Below, piece after piece: positions 41,501-54,700 of a DNA stretch of 64,000 nucleotides. Numbering within the stretch: the first letter of the stretch is position 1; each line of letters starts with the position of its first letter. A program made the position numbers and the translations under genes. The stretch lies in contig NC_135175.1 in NCBI RefSeq assembly GCF_041146795.1, positions 24,373,575-24,437,574 on the forward strand. The letters run 5' to 3'. The notes under the pieces were generated by a model. That model had not been told where the DNA came from. It did no database searches and worked only from the letters and a program-made list of their open reading frames with translations. Origin of the DNA: Maylandia zebra. Its lineage: Eukaryota > Chordata > Actinopteri > Cichliformes > Cichlidae.

Positions 41501-43628
41501 AGTAACAGTAATTCAAGTATCCACTTGTTGCGACCAAAGTATGCAGAAGAGTGTCTTTGAATGGATAACATATCAAACCTTGAGGCAAATGGGCTACAGC
41601 AGCAGAAGACCACAACGGCTGCTACTTCTGTCAGATAAGAACAGGAAACTGAGGCTACATTTCACATAGACTCATCAAAAGTGAAAAATAGATTGGAAAA
41701 ACCTTGCCTGGTTTGATGAGTAAGTGTTACTGCTTCTCCGACTTTTGCATGGTAGGGTCAGAACATGAAAACCCTTATCCACCTTGCCTTGTATCAGCTG
41801 ATCAGGCTGGTGATGTATAATGATGTAGGACATATTTTCTTGTCCCCCTTTGAACTCCTCTGAGCACTGCAGCCTACCTGAGTATTGTTGCTGACCGTCC
41901 CTTTACGACCAAAATGTAGCCGTCTCCTGATGGCTTCTTCCAGCAGGATAATGCACAAAGTTCAAATCATCTCATACTGGTTTCCTGAACATGACAATGA
42001 GTTCACTGTACTCAAATGGCCATTTAGAGGCCAGGGGGTGGAATGGCAGATTCACATCATGGATGTGCAGCTGAAAAATCTGCAGTAACTGTGTGACGCT
42101 ATCATGGCAAAATAGACCAAAATCTCTGAGGAGCTTATGTCAGATTGTTGAATCTGACATAAGGAATAAGAGCACACCTAAAAGCGAAAGATGGTAAAAC
42201 GGGCAGTTTGGCTATATAAAACATGACATGTCTGAAAATCAGACAAGCGGCCTAAAACATCTATTTTGTGACCCAAATGGACTTTATTACATTTGAATAA
42301 TTGCATATATTTCTTCCCAATAAATCAGCATTAAGCATCTTCTTCCTTCAGCTGTTCTCTGTGGAGAAACAGTAAAATGTACACTCTTGTCTGTAAAGTG
42401 ACATGAAAAAGCTGACTCCTGCAGACAGGCGAAGCCATCAACCTGATTTGAGGTAATTGTTGTCGAGGAATTGAAGCATTCTGGATGGCACTGCAGCAGT
42501 TCACGTTACATCAGATAAGATTTGTTGCTCACACAGACCATAAATAAAGCCCAATGAGGTGTAAGCATGTTATTGGGTTGACAAAGCACCACTGGTTTCA
42601 GACGTAATTAATTTTATGCCTGCCAGGCCAGACTTGATGAGAAATGTATAGAAACCCATTATATATCTGGGAGGTCTTGCTGGAGAGTTGCCATTCATAA
42701 AGTTGGCATGTTTCATTTTCTGGAGGAGGTAGAATTAGCTCCCTGTCACCAAGCTTTTGAACATTTAATGTCAGGTTAGAAATGACGACATTCCCTTTCT
42801 TTGCCAAAATGACGTCTTGTTTTCTTTTTTGAGACTTGGGGGTTTAAAAAAAGATCGTTCTCTATCTGGATGCTGTCTCATACCATTTTAAATGCCCATT
42901 TTGTCAATTCTTTCATGAGCTTAGAGCATCACACCTTTTTTTCAGTGTCTCTGAAGCGCATCCAAAAACAAAATGCAGGCAAAAACAAGAACTGTGACTA
43001 ACACCAGATGGCCTGGAGGTCACTGTGTAAGCCCAAGTCTGGGTGCTCTTATTCCCAAGCAATAACATTTGCAAAGGCAGAGAAGAAAAACATTCCTCTG
43101 GCTGGATCTTGATTTCTTAAAAAAAAAAAAAAAAAAAAAAAGACACAATAGCATCTTTTCTCTTTTCTTTTCTCCATAGAAAGAGAGAAGTGATTTCTGG
43201 CACACATGCGGATTTATTATTTATACTTTATGGTAAATGGTAAATGGCCTGTATTTGTATAGCGCTTTACTAGTCCCTAAGGACCCCAAAGCGCTTCACA
43301 CTACATTCAGTCATCCACCCATTCACACACACATTCACACACTTTATGATGTTATACAAAGTGGGGAGAAAAATCCTTACCTAATAATCACATACATAAC
43401 GAGGCAGTTGCCCAACAAGCCGACCACAAACACCACGGAGTACACTGCGGTGATGATGGGGATGATGGGAGACATGCTCTCCTGCTCCCAGCTATCATCA
43501 TCGTGGGTCACATTGCGGCTGTCAGAGTATCCGGATACCCAAGCAGTTGAATTCGCCGGACAGTCTTCCAGCAGCGAGGAGAGGCACTTGGTGTCTTCTT
43601 TGTAAATTTCAATCGGAGTGCTTTCCAT
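38581..43628 (-). CDS. oprk1: Kappa-type opioid receptor
   Basis: This is a class A GPCR for dynorphin-type peptides, coupled to Gi/o at the plasma membrane. Exons are 43628-43381, 39988-39636 and 39110-38581, with the intron positions of opioid receptor genes, giving 376 residues (human KOR 380). N-glycosylation sites are at Asn26 and Asn39. Other landmarks are Asp102 (2.50), Cys128 and Cys205 for the extracellular disulfide, Asp135 (3.32, amine anchor), DRY in [17 protein letters not shown] in TM6, NPVLY in TM7, and Cys residues after helix 8 (CFKDFC). The N-terminus [12 protein letters not shown] and the second extracellular loop ECALQFPD are kappa-like. Lys291 replaces the Glu expected at 6.58. 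Intron 1 (3.4 kb) carries a Tc1 relic and a SINE/LINE tail. Confidence 0.95.
41215..42190 (+). mobile_element. Decayed Tc1-like transposon in oprk1 intron 1
   Basis: The sequence follows a widespread teleost Tc1/mariner element. The best coding trace is [12 protein letters not shown] at about 41986-42021, preceded by a trace of the catalytic-region motif QQDNA (about 41940), then the typical tail IHIMDVQ. Frames are broken throughout and a central part is deleted. It is recognised from memory of the family, not by search. It lies antisense to oprk1. Confidence 0.75.
43229..43345 (+). repeat. Short interspersed repeat next to the oprk1 exon 1 donor
   Basis: The motifs TGGCCTGTATTTGTATAGCG and AAAGCGCTTCACACTAC, followed by a CACACATTCACACAC tail, mark an abundant fish repeat of SINE/LINE-tail type. 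It begins 30 bp inside intron 1 from the donor at 43380. Confidence 0.6.
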
Positions 43629-44008
43629 TTTGACACCTGTTTGTTGTTGGGCTTGGAGGGAAAAAATCCTTTCTGGTTAAGACTTTTAAAATCGAGTTAC
43701 TGATAAATTCTGCGTGTTGAATTCAGAGATGTAACATACGGCAGGCAAAAAAAAAAAAAAAAGATATGGTGATATCGGAGCAACTGAGCTGCAAAAAAAG
43801 CATCTAGAACATCTTTACTCAGTTATAAAAAGGAAAAAAGTTTGCACGATCAATTAATTAATGCAAAAACATCACACCTACACAAACTTCACTTTGGTTG
43901 TGGAGACGCGCGCAGATCTGGCAAAACACGTCCGGTAAAATACGCGCTGTGCTGCGAATCGTTGAGGGGAAAACGCGCACTGTAATGTGAAGCTTGCAGT
44001 TTACTCAC

Positions 44009-44200
44009 CTTAATCACTCAGAAAAAGAGAGAGGGGGGGAGAAAGAGACGACGCTGTTTTTATTTTTAATATATCCTCGCAGGTATAATTCAGCCCGGCT
44101 TGTTTTGTTGCCCTGGTGAAGGTTACGGCTCATCAAAGTTTGGGGATGGTACTGCGCGCCCGGAGAGGAGCAGCGGCAGCTTTGCGGACCCTCGTGCACA
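44009..44200 (-). other. oprk1: Predicted 5' UTR exon and promoter region of oprk1
   Basis: In gene sense a consensus donor TTAAG|GTGAGT ends at 44009, and a matching acceptor AACAAACAG lies before 43636, eight bases upstream of the ATG. The segment upstream is GC-rich with CpGs (44140-44230). The upstream limit is not determined. Confidence 0.5.
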
Positions 44201-44240
44201 CGCACTGATGGAGAAGTGGCGCGCAATCAGGCTAGACCCA

Positions 44241-44241
<1 letters not shown>

Positions 44242-44304
<63 letters not shown>
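44242..44304. repeat. (CA)n microsatellite upstream of oprk1
   Basis: About 63 bp of pure CA repeat on the plus strand, just beyond the GC-rich putative promoter segment. Confidence 0.97.
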
Positions 44305-44307
<3 letters not shown>

Positions 44308-46129
44308 CAACATTCACCCAAAATATGAGATGACAGAGCGATGACAATAACCTGCAGGCAAGCGCACAGCTTCCCACAATCACCATGTCACAGCCGAGTA
44401 AAAACTGTTGAGCATAATGAAGTAAGATTTGTGCATTAGAAGCACTGAAAAGGTTTAGACGAGATTAAAATTGCATCTATGTTGCAGTTTATTAAAAAAT
44501 GGTCCTATAACGATGTACAGGGGCTCGAGGAAATTCTCCGTGGGCAAAGAAAACACGTTTTTCCTTTTAAGTTGTGAATTCAGGCGAGAGTGCAACAAAT
44601 ACAGCCTCGCTGATGTTTAGGAGTGTGTGTGTGTGTGTGTGTGTGTGTTCAATGATGGAGGTCATAAACACTTTAACTGGACACAGCACTGCGCATTTCG
44701 GGCCATTTCTGCTTTGGTGGACAGAGGAGCTACAACCCGGGGACAGAAAAGGGGGGGTGATATATGACCAAGGTCCAGCACAGCCAGCACTCAGACCACT
44801 CCAACAAACAACCAGAATGACCCATCATTTCACCCTCAGTGAAAGGAAAAGCCATTGGCACTGGATCTCATTTTGCTTCCCAGCATTTCAAATGTTCTTG
44901 ATTCAAAGTCTAATTTTGATCATTTTTAGAATCCATGTTTGTTTTTGGTTTTTTTAAAGATGTTTTAAAAAAAAACAAAACATCAGTTGTAGTGTACACT
45001 GTTGTTTTAGACCTCTCTCAGTCTGATGCATTGTGCTTAGCTCTGTTTTTATAAAGGATCTCCTTCACTGCGAGTGCCAAAAACAGCTCTCTTGGCTCTA
45101 TGGCTTCTGACACTACAGGCTGTTGGTAGAATAACTATGATGAGAGAAGAGTGTTAAATGGCAGATTTGTGCAGCTCTCTTCTTTAATCCTTTAAAAAAA
45201 GATAAAACCTGCTCAGAGTTGCTTTATGAACTGGATACTGAATGATAATGACAGTAACTTGTATACAATAAACCGAAGTTTAAACTGAAAGAAAATTGCT
45301 TCTGTTTGTCTAAAGAAAAATCAGAGAAATCACTGAACATAAAGGGATTTCCTCCCATCTGTTGGTGTGGTTGATCATAGCCCCTTTTAACAGAGTGTTG
45401 TTATTCCAGAATAGACTATGTAGCATACTATTCATTGCTTATCAGTTAATGATGACTCATGGGTTAATAATAGGTGTTTGAACTATAAAACTGCTCGAGA
45501 CTAATGCACAGCAAGCTAGATTAGAAAAACATTAACTGGATAATAGGTAGTGGATAAACAGTCAAATATGGATATAATTAAATGAATTTCATTTTAATGG
45601 TTCACCTTCCAATGAAAACAAAAACCTGGCTACGAGGTCTAACATGGGGATAATATAGTGTGCATTTGCTAAGAGAAAAATTATGGAACCACTTTCACAG
45701 TTTAGCCAGGTTTAGGCACCAAATCTACTTGCTGTAGTTAATTTGGGGAATTAACTTTGCTTTGCTTTTTAGATTAGATTCACATTTTTGCAACCTTAAG
45801 TATGTGAAAGTGTGAATTTGCATCTAAAGGGTGCTTACTGGATTGTAATATCTGCTTGCACAAATTACCTCTCGAGTCATTTTCTGGGAGAACAGAGTGT
45901 AATTTTGTCACTTTTGTCTGCTGCACTTTGTGTTCAAGTGAAAAATTACCAAGACCGTCATTTTCAAAAGCATGATAATAAAAAAAATCTATTTTCTTGT
46001 TATTCTTTTTTGCACATACTGCAGTGGGTCTATGCAATCCCAACATTAAAGAATAAAAACATAAACAGATGCTTCACTGTCATCTTTTTTACTTATTGCA
46101 AATAAGCATCTTATTGATTTATTCACTCG
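44305..46129. other. Intergenic DNA upstream of oprk1
   Basis: It contains a (GT)13 microsatellite at 44623-44648. Otherwise it is AT-rich with no recognisable gene. Reading frames here are short and match no family I know. Confidence 0.5.
44623..44648. repeat. (GT)13 microsatellite
   Basis: A pure GT run of 26 bp, about 320 bp from the CA run at 44242 and complementary to it on the same strand. Confidence 0.95.
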
Positions 46130-46800
46130 GGCTGAGGTTTGCACTGCTCCATTGCAACTCCTTGATTTTACTTCTTTTTCAGCCATTCTGTTATAGATTT
46201 GCTGCTGCAACTCAGTCTAGGCCAAGACAGACCGCTGGACAGGTGGCCTCATATTTGACTGGAATACTTTGTTATACAGAGGAGTTCACGGTCAACTTAA
46301 TGACTGCAGACTTCCCGGGTTCTTTGGCTGCAAAACAAGCCTAAATTATCACATGTCCACCACCATGTTCCACAGTTGGAGTATTTGTGCTGATATGCTG
46401 TGTTTGGTACATTATGGCCAAACATCTTCACTTTGGCCTCATCTGTCCAGACGTCTTGTAGTTTGTTCAGATGCAATTCTGCCATGCTGCCATTGTTGTT
46501 TTTAGTGAGAAGAGACTTTCTCCTGCAAACACTTTTAAATCATTATTTTTCAATCACTTTCTAATTTCACTGTCATGAACTTTAACATTTAACATGCTAA
46601 CTGAGGCCTGTAGAGTCTGAGATGTAGCTCTTGAGTTTTTCTTTGGGGCAAATTTGCTAGGATGTCCACTCGTAGGAAGATTGGTAACTTGCCAGTAAAC
46701 TGCCAAAACGTCAGCTTTTATTGAGGTGCTCACGTTTGGTGATGCTCGATTAATCCACTTGTTTTCAATGAGCAACATCTGCCTGCTAATTAGCTTCCTG
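46130..46800 (-). pseudogene. Tc1-like transposase relic
   Basis: On the minus strand 46485-46297 reads LHLNKLQDVWTDEAKVKMFG, containing the first catalytic Asp block (WTDE) of Tc1/mariner DDE transposases, then NTAYQHKYSNCGT. Upstream, 46778-46554 reads SVSMLNVKVHDSEIRK, the DNA-binding part. Frames are shifted and several blocks are missing, including the last catalytic region, so it is inactive. Confidence 0.85.
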
Positions 46801-47175
46801 TAAAGTCAGCGCTGAGATGCTAGAAGCAGAGGCTCCGTGTTTGAGGCTTGTTACTGTGCTCAAGAGGATCGAGTTTTGTGGATTTGGAATTGAGCTTTTT
46901 GGTTTGTTTCTCTGGCATGAGCCATTTTTGTGGTGTGGTGTGGGGCATGCTGTCCCATTCTGAATGACCATGACTGTGGGGAAGTGCTGCCAACATGGGG
47001 GGATGTGCTTTGTCCACAGTGATATTTACATGGGTGGTACATGTCAAAGCAATATCCAGTTAATTTCCAGGCTCCCCAGCAAAATCTTCTTTTGTAAGCA
47101 GATTATAAGCAATATTTAACTACCTTAATAGCATCAATCGGTGCTTTTAATGTTATAGCTGATCAACAGTAAACC
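46801..47175 (-). repeat. Decayed DNA-transposon fragment with one terminal end
   Basis: In minus sense it starts with a terminus-like GATCAGCTATAACATTAAAA (near 47145-47165) and passes into a stretch containing TTTGACATGTACCACCCATG (near 47030-47049), both familiar from a common fish repeat. The first part joins directly to later parts, implying internal deletion. The family is not named with certainty. Confidence 0.5.
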
Positions 47176-50100
47176 TCATTACCAGGCTACACTGACTCAA
47201 GTATTAAACAATCAGAAATGCAGAGCTAAATTTTAACATTAGAGGCTTTGTGTGATCATAATATAAAGTTTCACGATGGATCATAATCATCCTAAGCATG
47301 TCATCTACGGCGCAGCTACGCAATGTCCCAGGCCCTCGGGAAACTGAGCTTCTGCAAGCTTCATTAATTATCGCAAACTTGAGGACTAAGATAATATAAA
47401 AGTCAAGAGTCATTAAATAATTTAAGCTGTTTTGTAGCTAATCCAAACAATAACAAATGAACTCATTTCTGCAACTTGTATCCTTTCATTACATTTCTAC
47501 TTTAGTCTGAAATTTCTCCACATAGGAAAGAGGTCGAGTTAGTCATCTGCTGTTCATAGTTTCTTATCTACTCGCAATAACTTTTATTTACTTTGTAGTG
47601 CATTTTTCTCATTAGATCCCATAAAATGCACTGTTTTTAAGTTTTTAAGTATTTTTAATCAGTTCACATGAATAGTGAGCTTTAATTGTGAGGCACTTAA
47701 AGTGATTACTCCATTTGTCATCCGTGGAGGAGATCATTTTATCATTTTGTTGACAGATGAAATCCTCTGACTCAGGAAATGTTTATACATGGTTCACAAA
47801 CGCTGGCCGAACCCATCCCGGGGGCTCAGAGAAAACATGGGCAAATATTTGAAAAGCAGAAAAAGCTACAGTACACCCCCAGTGTTTTCATACAGGAGGG
47901 CAAAATGAATTTGGGAAATTCACTCCTTGCCTGGTGCATTCTGGGGAAGGCTATAGCACTGAGAAAGGTATAGAAAATCAATGAATGAAAAAAAGAAGAA
48001 ATCCAGCAAGGACAGCGAAAATGGCTTTTGTGAAGAGGAAAGAAACAGTTACATATTAGAGTCACTCTTGGGGTGAAGTGATTTGGTTTTTATAAGTTTA
48101 TAACGGTGCTAGACAAACATGAGACCATACATAGAAGATTATTTAAGACTTAGATTTACGAGATTGCACTCTGTCATCCGCAACGCATATTGAACTAAGA
48201 AGATTGATCGCTGTACCTCCAGAACTTCCGTAGAGAAAAACAGAGCTTGAACAGAGCCTGTGCTGCACATTTGTGTTAGATTGCAGAAAAAAGCGTTGCA
48301 TATGAGAAGTGTGTATGATAACCTAGCAAATGATGAGAAACTACTTGAAATCTGTTAAGTATATTAATCTGAATTCAATAAATACGTGTAACTTTTTGCA
48401 CTGAATAACAACAAGTGAAAGGGAAAAGTAAGAAGATCCTTAAAGTAATTAGGATTCATCCTCTGGGAGCTACGAGTGTCCACAAAAATCAATCTGTAAT
48501 CATCTGACATAAGCTATAGACCGATTGCTATTGTATCTCTCTGCAGCTACCAACCCGTCAGTGGAACTGGAATTCTCCTACGTTGGTGGCGATTATGTAA
48601 CAGATGAGCATGTGATTGTCATTTTTAAATCTTGCACAGAGTTGCCAAAGAGCCAGACCTTTGCTTTAATCTGCTGGAGATCCCTGCTGTAATCATCTGC
48701 ACACATCTGTTCTGAGCCAAGACCAGTGCGGAGAGACATGAATGCGGCTCACGTGGCTTTGTTAAACACCAGGTGCTCTTGAGCAAATCACCAGACCTTT
48801 TCTAGCATTCCTTCTCTAACTGGTCCTGACCTCTGACCCCAACTGTAGATGAGCAAGCTCAGGAGAATTCCCCTTCAGGAGTCCATACAATGCATTAATA
48901 TTCCAGATCCGCCCCGGCCTTCCTGCACACCAACCTGTACTCTGCTGAGCTCAAGGAAAAAAAAAAGCTCACGTACGTGTGACCGAACACAACTCAACCA
49001 GTGTTTGTGAACCGCAGCGAGGGATTAAAAGGACTTAGAAAAAGATTACATTGTAAAGTCTGTGTCTGTGCTCAGAAGTAAACAGCGTCAGATGTGACTA
49101 TTCGAAGAGCAAAAAATTAAAAAAAATATATTTTTTTTTCTCTGTTTTTTTGGGTCAGTGATGGAACCTAAAAAAGTAAACTTCCACTCCAAACATGATC
49201 TCAAAACAGGCTCACAGTGCAGCAGAGATTATTGCTGACCGGCTCCATCTGCTAATGACTGCGCTCAGCAGCTTGGTATTTTTAACTTTGACTCCATGGT
49301 GTGAAAACTTATTGATCTGCCTCTGACAGGAGCCGTGATTGATCTCGCCGTTTACAAGTGTACAACTCCGAAGATGACATTCACAGTTTGCTGATAATTT
49401 GCAGCTTTTGTGAAGATGTGTGGGAGGTCGGCGGAGCATCTTTCACAGCTTCGCCCGAACTTGCAGGCATGAAAGGACAGATGGATGCCGTCGTCGCGTG
49501 TTTCGTTTGCTGGCGTGGAGACGCGAGTGGGTCAGAGAGGAATACTGGATCTGATTTAAGTTCAGATTAAATAAGCACAGTCGTGAGTTTAAAGCATCGA
49601 TTTTCTCAGGATCTCTCAGACAGGCCAGTTAAAGTATGCAAGAATCAAATTCAAATTTCAAATGAGAAAATTGTAATTACTGTTGTTTTTAAATGTCAGA
49701 ATCTCTCAGAGGCTGTCAAAGGTTTATTGTTCTGATGTCCTTCTGAATTACTGCAACACTCCCGCTCCCACCAGTCTTTATTTTGGTTTAATCAAACCCC
49801 ACCCTGCTGGTCTTTCTCCCATAATCTGAACAAAAAGAGCAGAGCTGTGGTCATTATGTGTCGTGAATCACTTTTCCTGCCTGATTTACAAACTCCACGG
49901 GCATCAAAACCCATTTTCCAACCAGCAGTGATCCGTTCTCCTTTTTGTTTTTCTTTTCATAAATCATTTCACCAGAAACGCACAGTAATAGAGGTCATCG
50001 CCGTGATGCCTGGTAATGAATCAACTCTTCGTATTTGTGTGTTGTAAGTGTTTACCTTTAGTGTTTTCACTCGATAACATGAAGCAGAGATGGAAAATGT

Positions 50101-51730
50101 GTAGGTTCAGATGTGAGAGCTGCTATTTCTGGCTCGAGGTTTTCCCTGCTGGATTCGTACAATAAATGTGGGAAACTGAATGCGTTGTTCTGTTGTGAGA
50201 ATTATGAGACTTCCACCCAACACAGAAAGGCATTTTGGCATCGCTGGAAAAAACAAAAAGTGTGGCAATAATCTCCCATCCCTGAGGTCAAAGGGATAAA
50301 TTGTTTCTCCAAACTGTATCAGTCTGAGCTGCTGAGTCAAAGGCTGCTTTGTCACGATGCGGACTAAATCAACCGTGTTGCTGCCAACCTTCTGTTGTTT
50401 TAGATATGTAATGGAAAGTAATAAGAAAAAAGACCTCCTTTGATTCGAATTCTTAAACAAGCAATGTGTCTGCCAAGTACTGACCATTTATAGTTAATTA
50501 TCTACTTTCAGATTAAACCAGTAAATCAATTTTAAATAACACGCAGTGTTCTTCCCTTTGTTGCACACAGCTGCACATGAATACAATGCAAGGGGGTAGA
50601 CAGCGTGCACACAACATTTTTGAAGTTGTGTTGATTGTCATGTCGTGAATGAATGTTTTTTTGTTGTTGTTATTTTTGCTTACTTTTGGTCTCCTCCAGC
50701 TCCTGAGAGAAAGATTTGTCCCATTCAGGTTATAAATCTTCAGAAGTTCTCCTAATATTTTCATCCAAACTTTGACCTTTCACTGGATGTAACCAAGCCC
50801 CCTTTGTGCTTAAAGTGATCTGTAACTACATTACTGTCACATCAACAAAAACAAGAACAAATATTTTCTCTATATATTTAATTTGTTTTGTTTTATACAA
50901 CATTGTACTTTGAGGTTTGCAGTGCAGTAAACATCAGTGCAAAGTGAAGAGTTTTGTGACTTTCCACACAAAAACGCATTTTTAAATTTTAAGTGCCATT
51001 CTGTTTTATTATGTTTTATCTGGCTGTTGTACGTTTCATTTCCTTCATTTTTCATAGCCTAGTAAAATTCTTTTCACCACCACATTTCCAGTGATTCTTT
51101 TCTTGCAAACATGCGTGATGTGATGCAGATTCTAAGATTTTAGACACATAGCCCGCTAACACCACCAATAAAATTCGAAGATCTCGGCCTGCATGCACTG
51201 CATTATCCCAGCAATTTGCGTGTGTTCAGGTGTTAATGGAGAAAATCCAAAGTAAGTATTAAGGCTTGGTCTGTTTTACACTGCTGGTACTGCAGCTGAG
51301 GAAGCACGGGTTAGAATATTCAGCCATTAAAATCAGTTTTGCTTTGCTTTGGGCAAAGACTGTGATTATGAGGTTCTCTTCTTCAGGCGATGTGACAGCA
51401 TCACAGCTGTATGCACTTCTTGAGAGTCATGTTTAAATGTATACGTTTCAGAGCTCTAATGTGCAGCTATCACTGAGAGCACACCCAGCAATAAAATTCA
51501 CGCAAGATTAGTTTTCTGCAGCACTGGTCTCTTGTCTTATTTTAGCAACCCCTGTTTGCCATTTTGCCTTCATATTTTTCCTATTCTTCATATCCCCCCC
51601 AGCCCTCTGATAATATTCTGTCTGCCTTAAGTAGGCGGCACTAAGACACTTCCTTTTATGTGACCAAAGAGCCTGAAGCAGAAAGCCGGAGTTAACAAAG
51701 AAAGCCAATAAGTACTGTGCTGATACCCGT
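47176..51730. other. 4.5-kb gene-free region
   Basis: I find no recognisable gene, RNA or transposon. Frames are short and lack family motifs. The stretch 48.7-49.6 kb is less AT-rich than its surroundings and could hold conserved non-coding DNA, but sequence alone does not show it. Confidence 0.4.
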
Positions 51731-51732
51731 TA

Positions 51733-54700
51733 TCTCTATCTGGGGTCTTAGGTGGCGCCGGTGAGGTCGGCTGCCGTCACGACTGCTCCGACCACTTTTT
51801 CTTTGTCTTTGTTTTTTAAGTTAGTTTTCAGCGTTTCTAAATCGGCAAAATCATCACCATTGGGTACATTAGGTATGACAGTGACACTCTTGTTTCTATT
51901 GGTTTACAATGTACTCACAATTCGAAGTTTTTAACTCCGGATCCGAGCTGGCCGAGTGAGATCTCGAGGGAGAACAAAGGGAAGCGGCGGCGGCCTAGAG
52001 GGAAGCGAGCCGGCGTCAGGAACAGGCTGAGAGCTCGTGCACACCGCACACCTCTGCCTAGCATCCTGCTCGCCAACGTCCAGTCACTGGAGAACAAGCT
52101 TGACGACCTCAGGGCCAGGATAAAGTTCCAGAGAGACATTCGGGACTGCAATCTCCTCTGCTTCACCGAGACATGGCTGAACCCAGCGGTGCCGGACCAC
52201 GCCATCCAGCCGGCCGAGTTCTTCTCGGTTCACCGCATGGACAGGACACGGGACTCGGGGAAGTCAAGGGGAGGCGGCGTGTGTTTAATGGTGAACAACA
52301 ACTGGTGCAACAGTGCGAACGTTGTTCCTCTCACACGCTCCTGCACACCAAATCTGGAACTACTGTCCATCATGTGTCGTCCTTTTTATCTACCTCGGGA
52401 ATTTACATCGGTCATTGTAAGTGCCGTTTATATTCCACCACAAGCGGACACGGTCACCGCCTTATGCGAGCTGCATGAGGCACTCACACAGCACCAGACA
52501 CAACACCGGGACGCTGCGCTTATTGTGACGGGGGACTTTAATAGCGCCAACCTCAAACGCGCAGCGCCGAACTTTTATCAACACATCACCTGCCCCACCA
52601 GGGGTGAAAGGACACTGGACCACTGCTACACTACGGTCAAGGACGGCTACAAGGCACAATCCCGCCCCCCGTTTGGCAAATCTGATCACGCCGCCATCTT
52701 CCTCATGCCAAAATACAAACAAAGGCTGAAACAGGAAGTTCCGGTTCAGAGGAAGGTCGCGCGCTGGACGGATCAATCGGTGGCCGCGTTACAGGACGCA
52801 CTCGATGACACAGACTGGGGCATGTTCAGAAACAGCTCCGACGATGACGTCAACGTGTTTACGGAAGCGGTTGTGGGATTCATCAGGAAACTAGCGGATG
52901 ATACCGTGGAGACAAAGACTATCACAACGTTTCCCAACCAGAAGCCGTGGGTGGATAAAACCATCCGCGACGCTCTGAGATCCCGCACCGCTGCCTACAA
53001 CACGGGACTCATGACGGGGGACATGGACCCGTACAAAGCCGCGTCATATAACGTGCGGAGGGCGGTGAAAGAGGCGAAGCAGCGCTACGGGAGGAAACTA
53101 GAGTCACAACTCCAACAGAGTGACTCTAGGAGCCTGTGGCGGGGACTAAGGACAATAACGGACTATAAAGCACCAACAACCGGTATGACGAACGCGGCCG
53201 TGACTCTGGCAGACGAGCTGAACACTTTCTATGCTCGCTTCGAGGCTACAGCTAAGGTCTCCAACAATGCTAGTGTTAGCGGCGCTAACGGCTGCAGACA
53301 GGAAGATACTGCCAGCACCGGAAACGTGCTCGTCATCTCCGAGCATGAAGTAAGGAGAGCCTTCAAGAGAGTGAACACCAGGAAAGCAGCAGGACCAGAC
53401 GGCATCCCAGGTCGTATCCTAAGAGACTGCGCATACCAGCTAGCTCCTGTGTTCACTGAGATATTCAACATCTCTTTATCTCAGTCGGTGATCCCCACAT
53501 GCTTCAAAGAGTCCATCATTGTTCCTGTCCCGAAGAAACCCCACCCTGCTTCTCTCAATGACTATCGCCCTGTAGCCCTCACCTCAGTAGTGATGAAGTG
53601 CTTTGAACGCCTGGTCAGAGACTTCATCATTTCTTCACTACCAGACACACTGGACCCACTACAGTTCGCTTACCGTCCAAATCGTTCCACAGACGATGCC
53701 ATCTCTCATCTCCTCCACACATCACTCACTCACTTGGACACTAGAAGGGGGAATTATGTTAAAATGCTCTTCATAGACTACAGCTCTGCATTTAACACCA
53801 TAATTCCCTCCACACTCACCACCAAGCTGGAGCATCTGGGACTCAGCTCATCTATGTGTCAGTGGATCTCCAACTTCCTAACTGGCAGACCACAGGCAGT
53901 AAGGATGGGCGGACATGTCTCAGCCTCCACCACTCTCAGCACTGGAGCCCCCCAGGGGTGTGTTCTGAGCCCCCTGCTGTACTCTTTGTACACATATGAC
54001 TGTGTGGCCACTACCAGCTCCACCACCATCATCAAGTTTGCTGACGACACCGTCGTGGTGGGCCTGATCTCTGATAACAACGAGACGGCCTACCTGAAGG
54101 AGATTAGGAATCTGGAGAACTGGTGCCAGAGGAACAACCTCCTTCTAAACGTCAGTAAGACAAAGGAGCTGATAGTGGACTTCAGCACTAAGCAGGAGAG
54201 GAACTACCAGACCCCCGTCATCAACGAGTGCCCAGTGGAGAGAGTGGACAGCTTCAAATACCTCGGAGTTCACATCACGCAGGACCTGTCATGGTCCTGT
54301 CACATCAACACCGTGGTGAAAAAGGCCCGACAGCGTCTCTACCACCTCAGACGCTTGAGAGACTTCCAACTGCCCTCCAAGGTGCTCAGGAACTTTTACT
54401 CGTGCACCATAGAGAGCATCCTGGCGGGAAACATCTTAACCTGGTTCGGGAACAGCACCATGCAGGACAGACGAGCTCTACAGAGGGTTGTGCGGTCAGC
54501 TGAGCGCACCATCCGCTCCGAGCTCCCTGACCTGCACTCAATCTACAGCAGGCGGTGCTGGACTAAGGCCAGGAAGATCGTGAAGGACCTCAGCCATCCC
54601 AACAACAGACTGTTCTCTCTGTTGAGGTCAGGAAAGCGATTCCGCTCCCTGAAGACCAACACAGAGAGACTGAGGAGGAGCTTCTTCCCGCAGGCGATAC

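Noticed and set aside
44574-44957. 127-codon plus frame containing a (CV)n run
   Set aside because: Contains translated GT microsatellite; no domain.
50107-50487. 126-codon minus frame
   Set aside because: No motif, no supporting splice sites or neighbours; chance frame.
52173-52478. Plus and minus frames overlapping the LINE
   Set aside because: Shadows of the LINE reading frame in other frames.
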